Below are positions 42,935 to 53,960 of a DNA stretch of 64,000 bases, one piece after another. Both the position numbers and the translations under genes were made by a program. The stretch lies in contig NW_004955501.1 in the NCBI RefSeq assembly GCF_000276665.1, positions 5,725,723 to 5,789,722 of the forward strand. Direction: 5' to 3'. The notes beneath the pieces were generated by a model. It was not told the DNA's origin, searched no databases, and worked only from the letters and a program-made list of their open reading frames with translations. The DNA comes from Chinchilla lanigera (Eukaryota; Chordata; Mammalia; Rodentia; Chinchillidae). The number at the start of each line of letters is the position of its first letter. Position 1 is the first letter of the stretch.

Positions 42935-43480
42935 TGGTGCCTAGTTTTATCTGTCTACTTGACTGGGCCACAGGGTGCCCACACACCGGGTCAAGCATTG
43001 TTCTGGAAGGTCTGTGAGGGTGTTTCTGGATGAGATCAGCATGTGAGAGCTGGGTGTAATTCAGTTGGGGAGCCTCATCCTGATTTGACAGTTAATTGGT
43101 AGACACAATAAACCAGCTTGCAAAGCTCTCATGTGAGCAGGCTTCATCCAGAGCTGAAGACAAAAACCATGGGCTGTAAAGCAATGTCAGTCAACTGAAG
43201 ACCTGAACAGAACAGAACGCTGAACCTTCTTTGAGTAAGAGAGCCTCCTCCTTCCTGCCTGCCTTCAGCTGGGACATGAGTTCTTTTCTGCTTTGAGGCT
43301 CTGAAGCATCAGCTCTTTCTGTCTCAAGCCTGCAGGCTTGTGGACTGGAGCTACACCATCAGTCCTTCTGGGTCTCCAGCTTGCCAACTATAAATGGAAC
43401 TTGTTTTCAGCCTCCATATTTGCATGAGCCAATTGTTTTTCATGAATCTATGTATGAATCTCTGCATTGGTGCTGTGTCT
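42935..43480 (+). mobile_element. Old mammalian LTR-like repeat
   Basis: TTTATCTGTCTACTTGACTGG, GCCACAGGGTGCCCAC, GGTGTTTCTGGATGAGATC, GGAGCCTCATCC, GAAGACCTGAACAGAACAG, GTCTCCAGCTTGCCAAC and GCATGAGCCAATTG follow a common mammalian repeat order. I recognise the text but am not sure of the family name (ERVL-like LTR suspected). 43,481-44,194 holds nothing recognised. Confidence 0.6.
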
Positions 43481-44194
43481 ATGGAGAGCACTATTACAAA
43501 GGCCCAGAAAAAGCAGGGAGAGATCTGGCATATGAGGTGTGACTGCCTGGTCATCTTCTGCAATGGGTGCATACTTTGTATCCCGGAGTGATGATGCCAC
43601 CTCTAAAGAGATTTGTGGGTCCCCTAGTAATGAAGGAAGATTTTACATGATGAATCATCTGCATTTTATACCTAGATCATTATATGACTTAAAATTCTCC
43701 AGGGAATTCTGCCTCAATAATTTATAGATGATAGGTTAGTTTTCCAAAAGCAATCTTAATGCAAGATCATTCCTTTTAAAAACTTTCCATAGGTGGGGAC
43801 TCTCCTAAAATCTCACTAGTTTATTTACCAGGAAGTCAACTGGCTACATGTTTATATGGGAAACACATCAAGGCACTTGTTTCTTTTAATCCCAATATTG
43901 TCCTCTCCTGGAAGCAAGAGAAAAATGGATTACAAATCAGCTGCTGAACTTCTGGCCTCCCTTGACTGAAACCCAAGAGATAAACTGTGGCCACATCTTA
44001 GCTCTGAATGCTCAGCCACGGGTTGCTCTGAGTAAGGAGCTGGAACACACTCAGAGCCAAGCTATCCCAAGGGTCAGGATACTTGAGTCATGATGCTGTT
44101 GGTGATTTAGGGGAGAGAGTAAGGGACACTATTGTAATAAACAAAGAAATTAGCCCATTTATTAGAGGCTCACTAGCAAAAGCTTACAAAGGAA

Positions 44195-44330
44195 GAACAC
44201 CCTCATTTTATTGTTGTGGAGCTGAGGCTCTTGCCAAAGATCTCATAGTGATTAAGAGGTAAAACCACGATTTAAATTTGAAATAATTTGAGGCCCAATC
44301 TCAACTCCAAACTGCCCCTCATCTCTCTAT
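44195..44330 (-). mobile_element. MIR SINE
   Basis: CCTCATTTTATTGTTGTGGAGC, TGAGGCTC, GCCAAAGATCTCATAGTGATT and AGAGGTAAAACCACGATTT fit reverse MIR, strongly diverged. Confidence 0.55.
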
Positions 44331-44802
44331 CCTATGAAGCTAGAGCTGTGCTCCAGAAACCACATTTTGTTTTCTCTGGCTGTTGAGCTCAGCCAAGCAG
44401 GGGCACTAGAGGAAGACTGCAGGGTAGATGGAGGGAGAAAGGAGGTGCATTTTCCTCCTTTGCTTCCTCTTCCTGTGAGAGTCACCCCTGCAGTACCTCC
44501 TCATCCGGGCGTTAGGAATTCCATTTGCAGTTTTTCCAACATTCTTTAAAACCAGTCTCATCTTCTTTCAGAGACCCAAGTTCCAGGCAATTTGGGCCTC
44601 CCCCTCACAGGTATGAGCCCCGCCCCACAGCTAGACTGTGAGCTGGGAGGCTGTAGTAGTAATCTAACCTCTTCCACCCACCTCCCAGCTCTAAGCACAG
44701 CAGCTCCTCAGCAACTGCTACCTGATACCTCAGAGTTCTGTTTGATTTTTCAGTTGTACACTTACAACCCTTTTTTCATTAAATTCCCTCCATTCAAATA
44801 AC
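44331..44802. other. Unassigned, GC-moderate
   Basis: No gene or repeat recognised; frames 44,334-44,549 and 44,592-44,801 are without motifs. Confidence 0.4.
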
Positions 44803-45222
44803 TGTTGTGATTTAGATCCAGATCTAGAACATCCTCCAAAAGCCTCAGAGATTCAGAGGTGGGGTTTTGGAGGTGAGTGGATCATGGGAAGGCTACACGT
44901 ATCAGGATAGTGGATCTAGCCACTAAGGAGTCCAACAACTGCGTGTGCTGTTGGGAGGTAGGGCCTGGTTGGAGGCCATCACTGGAGGTGTGACCCAGAG
45001 GATATCACTCCCCCCAGCTCCTCCCTTCTCTCTCTTTGTCCTGGGTGCCATGATGTGAGTAGCTTTTCTCTGCCAGACACTTCCACCACAACCTTTCTGC
45101 CTTGGAACCAGCTGATTATATGCCAAATCCTCTAAAAAATTGTGAGCCCAAATGAACCTCTCCTCTTTTAAATTTTGGGTATTTGGTATCGGGTCTCAAC
45201 ATTGGGAAAGTGACTAAGACAC
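44803..45222 (+). mobile_element. MaLR-type solo LTR
   Basis: TGTTGTGATTTAGATCCAG start, GATTCAGAGGTGGGG, GGAGGTGAGTGGATCATGG, CCACTAAGGAGTCC, GGAGGTAGGGCCTGG, GTGCCATGATGTGAG, GTGAGCCCAAATGAACC and GACTAAGACA end. Follows the classical MaLR LTR order; no internal region attached. Confidence 0.85.
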
Positions 45223-45449
45223 TGATGTAGTGTTTACCAGTGACCTTGACTGACTGCCCTTCTTCCTCCATCCCGTGGCTCTCTACTCTCCACCATGTTC
45301 TCTAATTCCAAAGTGAAGTGGGAGGAAAGAGCCCTCCCTCTCACACACATCCTGCACTGGTTAGCTAGAATTTTATTGAGGGTATAGAGCCTTAGTAAGG
45401 AAACTGAAGTTTATTTAATGATTACTTTTAGTCAAGCCCTAGACACTGA

Positions 45450-45960
45450 CTATTCTGAGTTTGATATATATTAGTTTTCATCAACTTTATGGAGAAAGAA
45501 TTTATGGATAGTAAACTACATCCCTGCAAAGGATGTAACTGGATGCATTTTGACATAGTGTATACCTGCAAAACAATGATACAAACAAGGCTCAGGATAT
45601 TTCTACCGGCTCCTCCACTCTGAGCTCCAGATACCCAGTCACTGATCTGCTTTTTGTCAGTATAAACTAGCTTACATTTTCAAGGATTTGATATAAATTG
45701 TAGTATATAATCTTTTATGTTAGTTTATTTCACTCAGCATGATGATTTTGAGATTCACTGATGTTGTTATTATCAATAGTTCAGTTATTTTCTTGCTGAG
45801 TAATAATCCATTGTATGGTTGTACCATAGCTTATCTATCCATTAACTTGTGATTTACACTTCTATAATTTACAGTTTGAAGTTACTATAAATAAAGCTCT
45901 TATAAATATCTTTGTATAAAGCTCTGAGTGGACAATACCTTAGAGTGAACATATATTCTC
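45450..45960 (-). mobile_element. Old L1M 3' part
   Basis: Reverse L1 ORF2 tail: TTTATTTCACTCAGCATGATG, CTTGCTGAGTAATAATCC, ATTGTATGGTTGTACC and CTTATCTATCCATTAACTTG. Highly diverged. Confidence 0.75.
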
Positions 45961-46004
45961 TCTATATAGAAAGAGAGACAGATGAGAGAGAGAGAGGACT
46001 TTTC

Positions 46005-46193
46005 ATGTGTGGTTCTGGGGGTTGAACCTGGGGCCTTCATGCAGAGCTACACCCCAGGTCTTTTTATTTTTCTATTTTCAGATAGGGTCTTGCTAAGTCA
46101 ATAGTTTGCCCAAGTGGTGCTTAAACTTGTAATACTCCTACCTTGATCTCCCAGAGTGCTTGGATTATAGGTATGTGCCACCATGCCTGGTTT
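46005..46193 (-). mobile_element. B1-dID fused SINE
   Basis: ID part GGTTCTGGGGGTTGAACC, GCAGAGCTACACCCCAGG, T-rich bridge, then B1 part GATAGGGTCTTGCTAAG, GATCTCCCAGAGTGCTTGG and ATGTGCCACCATGCCTGG. Preceded by a GA-rich simple repeat at 45,968-45,997. Confidence 0.85.
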
Positions 46194-46324
46194 AAGATAT
46201 GTTATATTTTAAGTGCAATACATATAAACTATGTTGTTTGTCCATTTCTTGATTATAATGTTAGAAATGTACATACTCTTCCCAGTATAAAGGGGAATTT
46301 GACCCAGCATAAAAAAAGCCTAGT

Positions 46325-46453
46325 CTGTTGTTTTGTATTTGTTTCTAAGATGGGATCTTACTATGTCACCTAGGCTTTGCTCAGACTCAGGATCCTCCTG
46401 TCTTATTCTCCCAAGCCTCTGAGAGTATAGGCATGAGCTTCCACACACAGCTA
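46325..46453 (-). mobile_element. B1-like SINE
   Basis: AAGATGGGATCTTACTATG, TCACCTAGGCTTTGCTCAG, CTCCCAAGCCTCTGAGAG and ATAGGCATGAGCTTCCAC correspond to reverse B1. Confidence 0.7.
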
Positions 46454-48434
46454 GTCTGTGTATTTAAAAGAGCAAATAAACAGGCAGATAAAAGATGTCT
46501 TTTGAAGTCAGGAGACTAGTGTCAAGTTGTGACACATAAGTTTTTCATCTGTACAGCTCAAAACCTTTATTTTTTTTCCCACTTCACAGTATCTGCCCAC
46601 AGATATGGCAGGGCCTAAGACTCCAGTGCCAATCCCCTTTGGTCTTGAGTTAATTCACAGCAGTTATTTATCAAGAGTCTTTCATTCAAAATAAATACAA
46701 GATAGAAAATACAGGCCTACAACCAGCTCAGCACCCAGAGCCTCCTGAATATATGCTTCTCTCTGTTCTATACTCCAGTGAGTTAAAAAAAATGAACAGA
46801 AGTTGTTGCCCTTGGTCTCTAGCAGCCATAAGTTATGCCAGAGGAACACATAGACTAAAAATAATTATAAACAATTGTGCACAATATTGGAAGAAAAATA
46901 AACAACACGAGAATGACCAAGCTTTAATGTGCAAAGGAAACACAAAAGGAGGAAAATGAATTATAGAATCAGGAGGTAAGGTGATGGAGTTTGGTTGGAG
47001 GTAGATGTACCCACATACACTATTTTATTTCCTCCCCATGAATTTATTAGCTTCTGTAGCCACAGCCATTTGGATGATCACTCATATACATTTCACTGCT
47101 CTGTGCTCATTTTCCTCATATAGTCAACAAAAAATAGTGCACCTTGTTTCTTATATAATCCATGGGATGACAGGAAACACTGAGAAATACCTCATTTAAG
47201 CTATGTATTTGAGGGTTCTTGCATTACATTAGCAATCATAAATATATATCACAAACGATGACATGGTAGCAAGCTTGTCTCTGCAGCCTAAACTTAAGGC
47301 ACACAAAAATAAAAATCTTGTGACAAGGTAGATTCACACAGAATGGTGAATGAAGCTTCAGGTTTTTAAAACATTTCAGGCAGAATTGTGAACATACCAG
47401 GGGTGGGATGTTGAGAAATGAACCACTAAAGTGTTTCTAGCAAGCAGATAAGGGCTTTCTCTTTTTTCTGAGGATGAAGTTTTAGAAAAATTGGGTCAGA
47501 ATTGATTAACCCTATTGCTGCCTGGAACATCTGAACCATTTATTTTTCCCAGTATTAATTGAATAGGACAGATTTCCTTGGTTCATTTCCAAGTAAAAGA
47601 CAAGGAAGAAATTCTTTCATCTAATTTAATCCGTAAGAGGAGGCCTAGGAAATATTTGTCAAACAAATAAGTAAATGAAAGACTCAATCGATGGTTAAAA
47701 ATAGACATCTATGTATGGAAAATGATCCTATTCTATTCAAAGGGATGACTTAAACAATCACTATATTTGCCAAGTGTTTCTGTTATAAAATTGAAAGTAC
47801 ATGACCTAGAAATTCCCTTTGAGGTCATCTGATGGACAAGACATCAAACTGAACTTGGGGATATTAGTGAGCTCAGAACCTATCAGTTGTAGTCATAAGC
47901 TGGAGCACTACATAAATTCCTAACAAGCAACAGGACTTTACCATGAAGTTTATTAAGTAGCTTTAGCTGAAATAGAATGAAGTGAGAGGTCTGGGCTGTG
48001 GCAGCTGAGAAGCATCAGAAACTGATAGAATCTTTGGAAAAAGGGGTCGCTGATAAGGGTCCCTCAACACACAACTAGGCACAGACTCACAGGTGAATCA
48101 CCAATACAGACCTTTCAGCCTGCTGGTGAATATGGTTCAGAGAGGCTGAGAGGGTGGAAAAATGAACTACTGGTGAAAATAGGGTTGTCTGTACCTACAG
48201 TTCTAGGGCAAATATGGAGATAATATGCCTTCAGGCTGAGGCCCAAGAACTCAGCTGTAGATCTAAACTGAAGGTGAATTGCTACTTCAAATTGGTGAGG
48301 GGAATTAATATGTCCTTCCAAAGGCTGGGGGTGGTAGCAGCCCAGAGAGAAAGGAGGCACTTGACAGATCCCCCAATATCCAGTATCATTACAGTCTCTT
48401 CAAAGCCTCAAAGGGACTGCAAATAATAGTTCCC
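46454..48434. other. About 2 kb repeat-poor stretch
   Basis: No gene recognised; frames 46,753-46,959, 47,005-47,199 and 48,115-48,426 have no motifs. One of the cleaner unique blocks, so conserved noncoding elements would be easiest to look for here. Confidence 0.4.
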
Positions 48435-49090
48435 TGAAAAGTAGGGCCTTCATCTTCCATTATTCCTTCATCAGGAAAGCCACATGCTTCCAGTCTCCTA
48501 ACCGGGGAATTAGAAATCATCCTTTTTCCTGTCTTCTCTACCTTCTGCTTCTAATTTTTCTTAAATCTAATACTTTTTCCATATCTACTGTGATGATGCT
48601 TCATGCCAATCTTCTGGTTTGTGTGGATTCGGAAGACACCTACTAACATCTCCAATCCACTGCTTCCTCTTATAGTCAGTTTTCTACCCTGCAGCCAGAG
48701 TGGGTATCTTCCCAAAACTCAGACCTGCCCGTGTCATTCTACTGATGAACCTTTAAAGTCCTCACATGTCCTCCCAGATAAAGAGCAAACTCCCTAAAGG
48801 GGCTTGCAGAGCTCGGAAAGCCCTGGCTCCTGAGCACCCTCCAGCCTCTTGTAGTTCCACACTGTGCTTCGGGAATCTGTTCTGGCCATTATGTTCTTCT
48901 TTTAAGTCCTTTGCTACTCACCTAATTTCTATGTTGTTGAAAGGAAGATTTAGGAATTCTGTCTCATCCTTTCAGACTTAAGCTTAGGCAGCTTCTTTCC
49001 AGAGGACCTCTCCAGGTACTAGGAGTCTCTCTTGTGTCGCTCTTTCCGCTGTTGCAGTTCTACAATGGTACTCACAACTTGTTTTTGTTA
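48435..49090 (+). mobile_element. L2 LINE fragment
   Basis: Same text order as the L2 at 10.5-11.8 kb: CCCTGCAGCCAGAGTGGG, ACCTGCCCGTGTCATTC, GATAAAGAGCAAACTCCC, TTGCAGAGCTCGGAAAGCCC, CCTCCAGCCTCTTG, and the weaker GACCTCTCCAGG and TTGCAGTTCTAC tail. Confidence 0.7.
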
Positions 49091-49097
49091 CTGTAAG

Positions 49098-49400
49098 TGT
49101 CTTGGTTGATTTTCTCATTGCTGGGCTCAGTAGTAGCAAAACAGCTCATGGCAGAGTAAGCAGGAGGCAGTGAGACTTCTTTCTTTTCCTTTTTATTCCA
49201 CCCATGCTACAAGTCTATTGGTTGGTGGTGCCCACATGTAGGGTGTATCTTCCCTCTTCAGTAAATCCATCATCCACACTCAGAACTCTATTAAACCAAT
49301 CAGTGGTCTAGTCCAGTATCACACCCATGATCTAGTCACTCCCAAAAGCCCCCTTGTGAGTACATGAGGCTTTGGAGCGACATCTACATATAAGCCACAA
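49098..49400 (-). mobile_element. MaLR-type solo LTR, internally deleted
   Basis: TGTCTTGGTTGATTTTCTC start, TTTATTCCACCCATGCTAC, GTCTATTGGTTGGTGG, CAGTATCACACCCATGATC, GTGAGTACATGAGGC and AAGCCACAA end. Same family as 29,710 and 55,927; about 50 bp of the usual 5' part is missing. Confidence 0.8.
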
Positions 49401-49857
49401 AAACTGATGTTCCTCCAACACTTTCCCAGTGCCATGGGTACAAGTGAGAGTCAGTCTCTGTCACTATTGGACCCCAGATCTTAGAAGTAAAAAGTATGCC
49501 AAGCCCTGTTGAAAACCAAATGAATGAACTGCATCAAGCTGGGAGCCAAGAAGAGAACTACAGAGCTGCATCTTCCTACATCTTTTCTGTCTCTTCTATA
49601 GGATTAGGAATAAGTTAGAAATGGCTGTTTTGTCACAAATTGTCTCCCTAACCCAGGAACTGCTTACAATCTGGCTACTGCAGGATGAGGTCCCCAGTTA
49701 TAATTCAACCCAGAGACAAGGTTTTGCCTACTGTACAACCAGCATCTTAGATCTCACTAATAAAATGAAGATTCTTTTCTTCCATGTAATATAAGCGCAA
49801 CTTTAATGACAGGTCATTTCTGAGATGTGTAGAGTATAAACATTTTGAAACCTAGAA
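49401..49857. other. Unassigned spacer
   Basis: No gene or repeat recognised. Confidence 0.4.
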
Positions 49858-49874
49858 CATGAAGAGAAATTCTT

Positions 49875-51403
49875 TTTATTTTTTTATTTATTTTTTATTT
49901 TATCTTAAAAATAAAAGGAGGAAAACATTAACAGACAGACAACCTTTACCAAAATAGCAAAGCAACAGCACAGACAACACAGAGTTACAAACAAAGCGGA
50001 AGCAAATTAACAATGCTTGTTGTATTACATATTGATATCTTCAAAGTGGTTTCTCATGAAAAGAGATAGAGACATGCAATAATGATCAATCAAGGACTCA
50101 TTAACAGTTTCTTTCAGCAAAGAAATAGAAGACAGTAGAACAATTATGTTAACTATCCTGTATATACATACATACAAAATGTCTCCTTCTTTCCCTTCTC
50201 TTTTCCCACATCCCAGTTGCCCTTTACCCTTGAGTGTTTTCCTATCATTTTACAATGTCTATTTTACCTCCGAGTTTAAATTAACTCTTTCAAGTTTTAC
50301 ACTAGTGAAACAATGCAGTGCTTGCACATGCAGGTCTGATTTATTTCACTTAGGAGTATGGTCTCTAATTGTGACCATTTACCTATAAAGGCCTCGAATT
50401 TCTTTCTTTATAGCTGAGTAATATTCCATTATATAAAAGTACCACAATTTTTTTATCCAGTCCTCGGTGGATGGACATTTGGGTTGCTTCTACAATTTAG
50501 CATTTACAAATTGTGCTGCTATGAACATAGGTGCACATATATCGCTGTGATATGATGTTTTCAGATCTTCTGGGAAAATACCCAGCAGGGGGATAGCTGG
50601 GTTGAATGGGACCTCTAGACCTAGTTTGCTGAGGAATCTGCAAACTGATTTCCACAGTGGTTTCACCAGTCTGCATTCCCACCAGCAGTGGAGAAGGGTT
50701 CCTATTTCTCCACAGCCTCGCCAGCATTTGTTATTGGTTGATTTCTTAATGCTAGCCATTCTTACTGGGGTAAGGTGAAATCTCGATGTTGTTTTAATTT
50801 GCATTTCTCGAATGACTAATGATGTTGAACATTTTCTCATGTATTTATTTGCCATTTGTATTTCCTTATCTGAGAAGTGTGTATTCATCTCAGCTGCCCA
50901 TTTTTGGAGTGGGTCTTTGAATTTGGAGGGGCTGATATTTTTTAATTCTTTATATGTTCTAGATAGAAGCCCTTTGTCTGGGGGACAGTCAGCTAAAATT
51001 TTTTACAAGTTTGTGGGTTTTCTTTTTACTGTGTTGGTGATTTCCTTAGATGTGCAGAAAGTTTTTGGTAGGATGATATCCCTGTTGTTGATTCTTTCAA
51101 GTGTTTCACGTGAAATTTGGTGTTTGTTTATGAACTCTCTGCCTACCCTTATGTCTTCAAGGTTTTTAACTACTTTCTCTTCCAATAGATTTAGTGTTTC
51201 TGGTTTAATATTGAGATCTGTGAACCATTTTAACTTGAGTTTGGTGCATGGTGATAGACTTGGGTCTATTTTCAGTCTTTGGCAGGTAGCAAGCCAGTGT
51301 TTCCAGCACCATTTATTAAAGAGGCTATCATTCTTCCAGTGAGGTTGTTTGTCCCCTTTATCAAAGATTAGGTGGCTGAGTGTGTTTTTGGTTGTGGCTG
51401 TTT
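49875..51403 (-). pseudogene. Well-preserved 5'-truncated L1 with 17-bp TSD
   Basis: Reverse L1 with A-tail at 49,875-49,905, 3' UTR to about 50,340, then ORF2 C-terminal third to 51,403. A 132-codon open stretch (50,888-50,490) reads through [37 protein letters not shown] (the Cys-rich motif) and GIFPEDLKTSYHSDICAPMFIAAQF, ending where a Trp codon became TAG (50,492-50,490). Other breaks separate it from 51,185-51,003. Perfect duplication CATGAAGAGAAATTCTT at 49,858-49,874 and 51,404-51,420. Confidence 0.97.
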
Positions 51404-51549
51404 CATGAAGAGAAATTCTTATGATAGCTTTCTATCCTTTTAGGCTAGAAATGAATAAGAAATTTTAAATGAGATAATCTAGAAGGCTCATTGTTAGAAA
51501 AAGAATTTTAAAATAAGATGTAAGTCTACATGTATTTTCTACTACAGTA

Positions 51550-52310
51550 AAACTCTCTTTTATTTTTTGTTAGTACATGTCTGTAGTACATAATGTTTAC
51601 ATTCTTGTGGGGAATTGAACCTGATGTACTACATTTTAATTCCTTTTTATTCATCTCCTCTCTCTTCCCTCCCAGACCCCTCCATCCAGGTCTTGATCCC
51701 CCCTTTTAGTAACAGGTTTGCAGTACATAATGATTACACTCCTTGTGTGAAGTTGATACATACATGTACACCACATCCTAGTTCCTTCTCACTACCTTTC
51801 CTCTCCCCTCCTCCTTCCATCTGTTGATCCCATTCCCACTTCAGGAAGATCTATCTCCACATTTCCTATTATCTGTCTTTCATTTTTCCCTGTCCTTATA
51901 CTTTGAGTTTCTCCTGTAAGAGAAATCACATGATATTCAGGCTTATGTGCCTGATTTATTTCATTTAATGTAACGATCTCAAGGCGCATTCATTTTCCTA
52001 CAAATCACTCAAATTTATTTTTCTTTATGGCACAGTAGTATTCTATTAAGTGTAAACACCACATTTTCTTTAGCCATGAACAGATGGATTTATATGCTGC
52101 TTCGAAGATTTAGTTATTGTAAATTGTGCTGCTATAAGCATGGGTATGCATGTATCTCTATAATATGATGCTTTTAACACTTTCAGAAAGATATACAGAA
52201 GTGGAATAGTTGGGAAAAATGGAATTTCTAGTTTCAGGTTTTTGAGGAATCTCCATCCTTATTTCTGAAGTGATTGTACTAGCTGACCTTCTCATTTGAC
52301 AGTGCAGGAC
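51550..52310 (-). mobile_element. Older, different L1 subfamily 3' end
   Basis: 3' UTR unlike the others (TAGTACATGTCTGTAGTACATAATG, GATTACACTCCTTGTGTGAAG, TACATGTACACCACATCC). ORF2 tail on the right is typical (TGCCTGATTTATTTCATTTAATG, CAGTAGTATTCTATTAAG, GTGCTGCTATAAGCATGGG, TTTTGAGGAATCTCCATCC). More diverged than its neighbour. Unassigned DNA lies from 52,311 to 53,404. Confidence 0.85.
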
Positions 52311-52892
52311 TCTTAAAATATAGAATAAGTAAGGAATCATACATTCTGATTATTTAATACCTTTATTCATGCTTCATACCAAAATCCTCTACTTCTACCA
52401 AGATTCTCAAGTTTAATGTATAATTTTCAAAGAACCCACAATAAATATTTATAATATGTAGTCATACTATTATGTGTTAAAAATCAGTGTTTGTTTATTA
52501 TGATGCAGTCTGCTCTCTTTTTAGAAATGCCAAAGACCATGTTTTAAAGCACCAAAAGTATTAAAAAAACAGACAAGCTTTTATCAGTAAAACACACACA
52601 CATCCTCACAACTTAAATATGTCATTAATAATACTAAGAACTCATCTTCTGCGTGCTTACTATGGGCCACTTCAGCAATATTATCCCCTACTACTAATTA
52701 CAGCTTTGTTAAGCAGATTCTATTTGTGTTCCCCTTTATCATCCCTTTTGTAATTCCAATAAAATATTAAGGCTTAAAAGTGTTAAATAAATTGTTCAGA
52801 GTTATTGTCTATTAAGGCTGATGACATTGCTCAAATAAAACTTTAATCTGAAATATAATGATTAATACATGAACAAACTAAATTGTTAACTG

Positions 52893-53135
52893 TTGATTGA
52901 TTTCAGCGGAGTTACTGAGGGCTTGGCTTTACCATTCACACATGTGCATGTTGACTTGGTACTGTACCAAGGACTCAGAGAAGGAAACAACAACAGAACA
53001 AATACGATGCTGATTAACGTATCATCCTTTCCATCCCACATAAATAATTCCATTTATCTCACTCATATAATTCAGGAGCTCAAAAAAGATCCTATAAAAA
53101 TATCAATAGGTTCCTATGAACAATTTTTGACTTGA
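52893..53135 (+). other. 80-codon open stretch, not recognised
   Basis: Reads MIDFSGVTEGLALPFTHVHVDL... from a non-ATG start after a TTGATTTCAG that resembles a splice acceptor. No domain recognised; probably chance. The whole 52,311-53,404 interval is otherwise without features, except for a possible decayed MIR at 52,650-52,790. Confidence 0.15.
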
Positions 53136-53404
53136 TCTCTGTTCTGGAAACATCTGAATTGGTTCCAAAGGAGCAGACTTTCCTGGTTGCCACATTTTGA
53201 GGAGTGCAGATCTAAAGTTCAACAAGAACAGGGGCTATTTTCAAAACCCTGGGTGACAGTCGCTGCTCTGGATGGCTGCTGTTATCCCCTTTGTGTTTCT
53301 TTTTCCCGTTGGAGTTTTAGTTATATTCTCAAACAGTCTCATATAAGATACTTCTGTCTTTTCTGATTTCACAAGATGATCCAGTTGGGAGAAGAATCTG
53401 CACT

Positions 53405-53960
53405 ATTGTGAGGGACCATCTTTGTCCCTATAGAAACTGTGTGTCCCAACTCTCCTATGCAGTTCTGTGCCAGCAAGACCTTTGCCACTGTCCTTGATGC
53501 AGGCATCACCATTCTTTCCTGTAAGCACTGGAAAGCATATTACCAAAAAGTAACTCTGTGGGATTGGCACTACTGAACAGATTAACATGACAAAAGAAAG
53601 GAGAAAATACAATCTCAGCCCTCCACTACACCCAGAACAAGTCCAGGAGATACTGACATAGAAGAGCTTGGAAGTCACACACCTGAAATTTCTGAAATGA
53701 TAGAAACTGAAGTAAAGAAACAACTCCACCAGGCTATAGAAGAAATCAGACAAGAAATAATCTCTAAAGTAAAAGAAGAAATGACAACAACAATGAAAAA
53801 TTTGCACAGCAAATTTAAAGAAGACATAGATAAAAACGGAGGAGCATAGAAAAATGATGGGAACCTTAAGTGAACAATATAGGAGAGAATTTGAAACAGA
53901 TTCAAAGAGATATCCAGAAAATTAAAAATTCTGTCGAAAGCTGGTGAAACGTGTGCCAAG
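53405..53960 (+). pseudogene. L1 5' fragment: leader and ORF1 N-terminus
   Basis: ORF1 ATG at 53,587 (MTKERRKYNLSPPLHPEQVQE), then coiled-coil text (MIETEVKKQLHQAIEEIRQEIISKVKEEMTTTMKNL) to a stop near 53,847 and a further frame-shifted stretch to about 53,945. The parallel reverse copy is 3055-2859. RRM, ORF2 and the 3' end are all absent, so this is a 5' piece without a 3' end, the reverse of normal L1 truncation. The leader from about 53,405 is assigned only by position. Confidence 0.75.

Noticed and set aside
50490..50888. 132-codon open frame as a possible gene
   Set aside because: Its text is the L1 ORF2 C-terminal Cys-rich region inside a TSD-flanked L1 insertion; it is a transposon remnant.
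50812..51342. 176-codon forward frame
   Set aside because: Antisense to L1 ORF2; an open frame on the opposite strand of L1 coding sequence, with no homology of its own.
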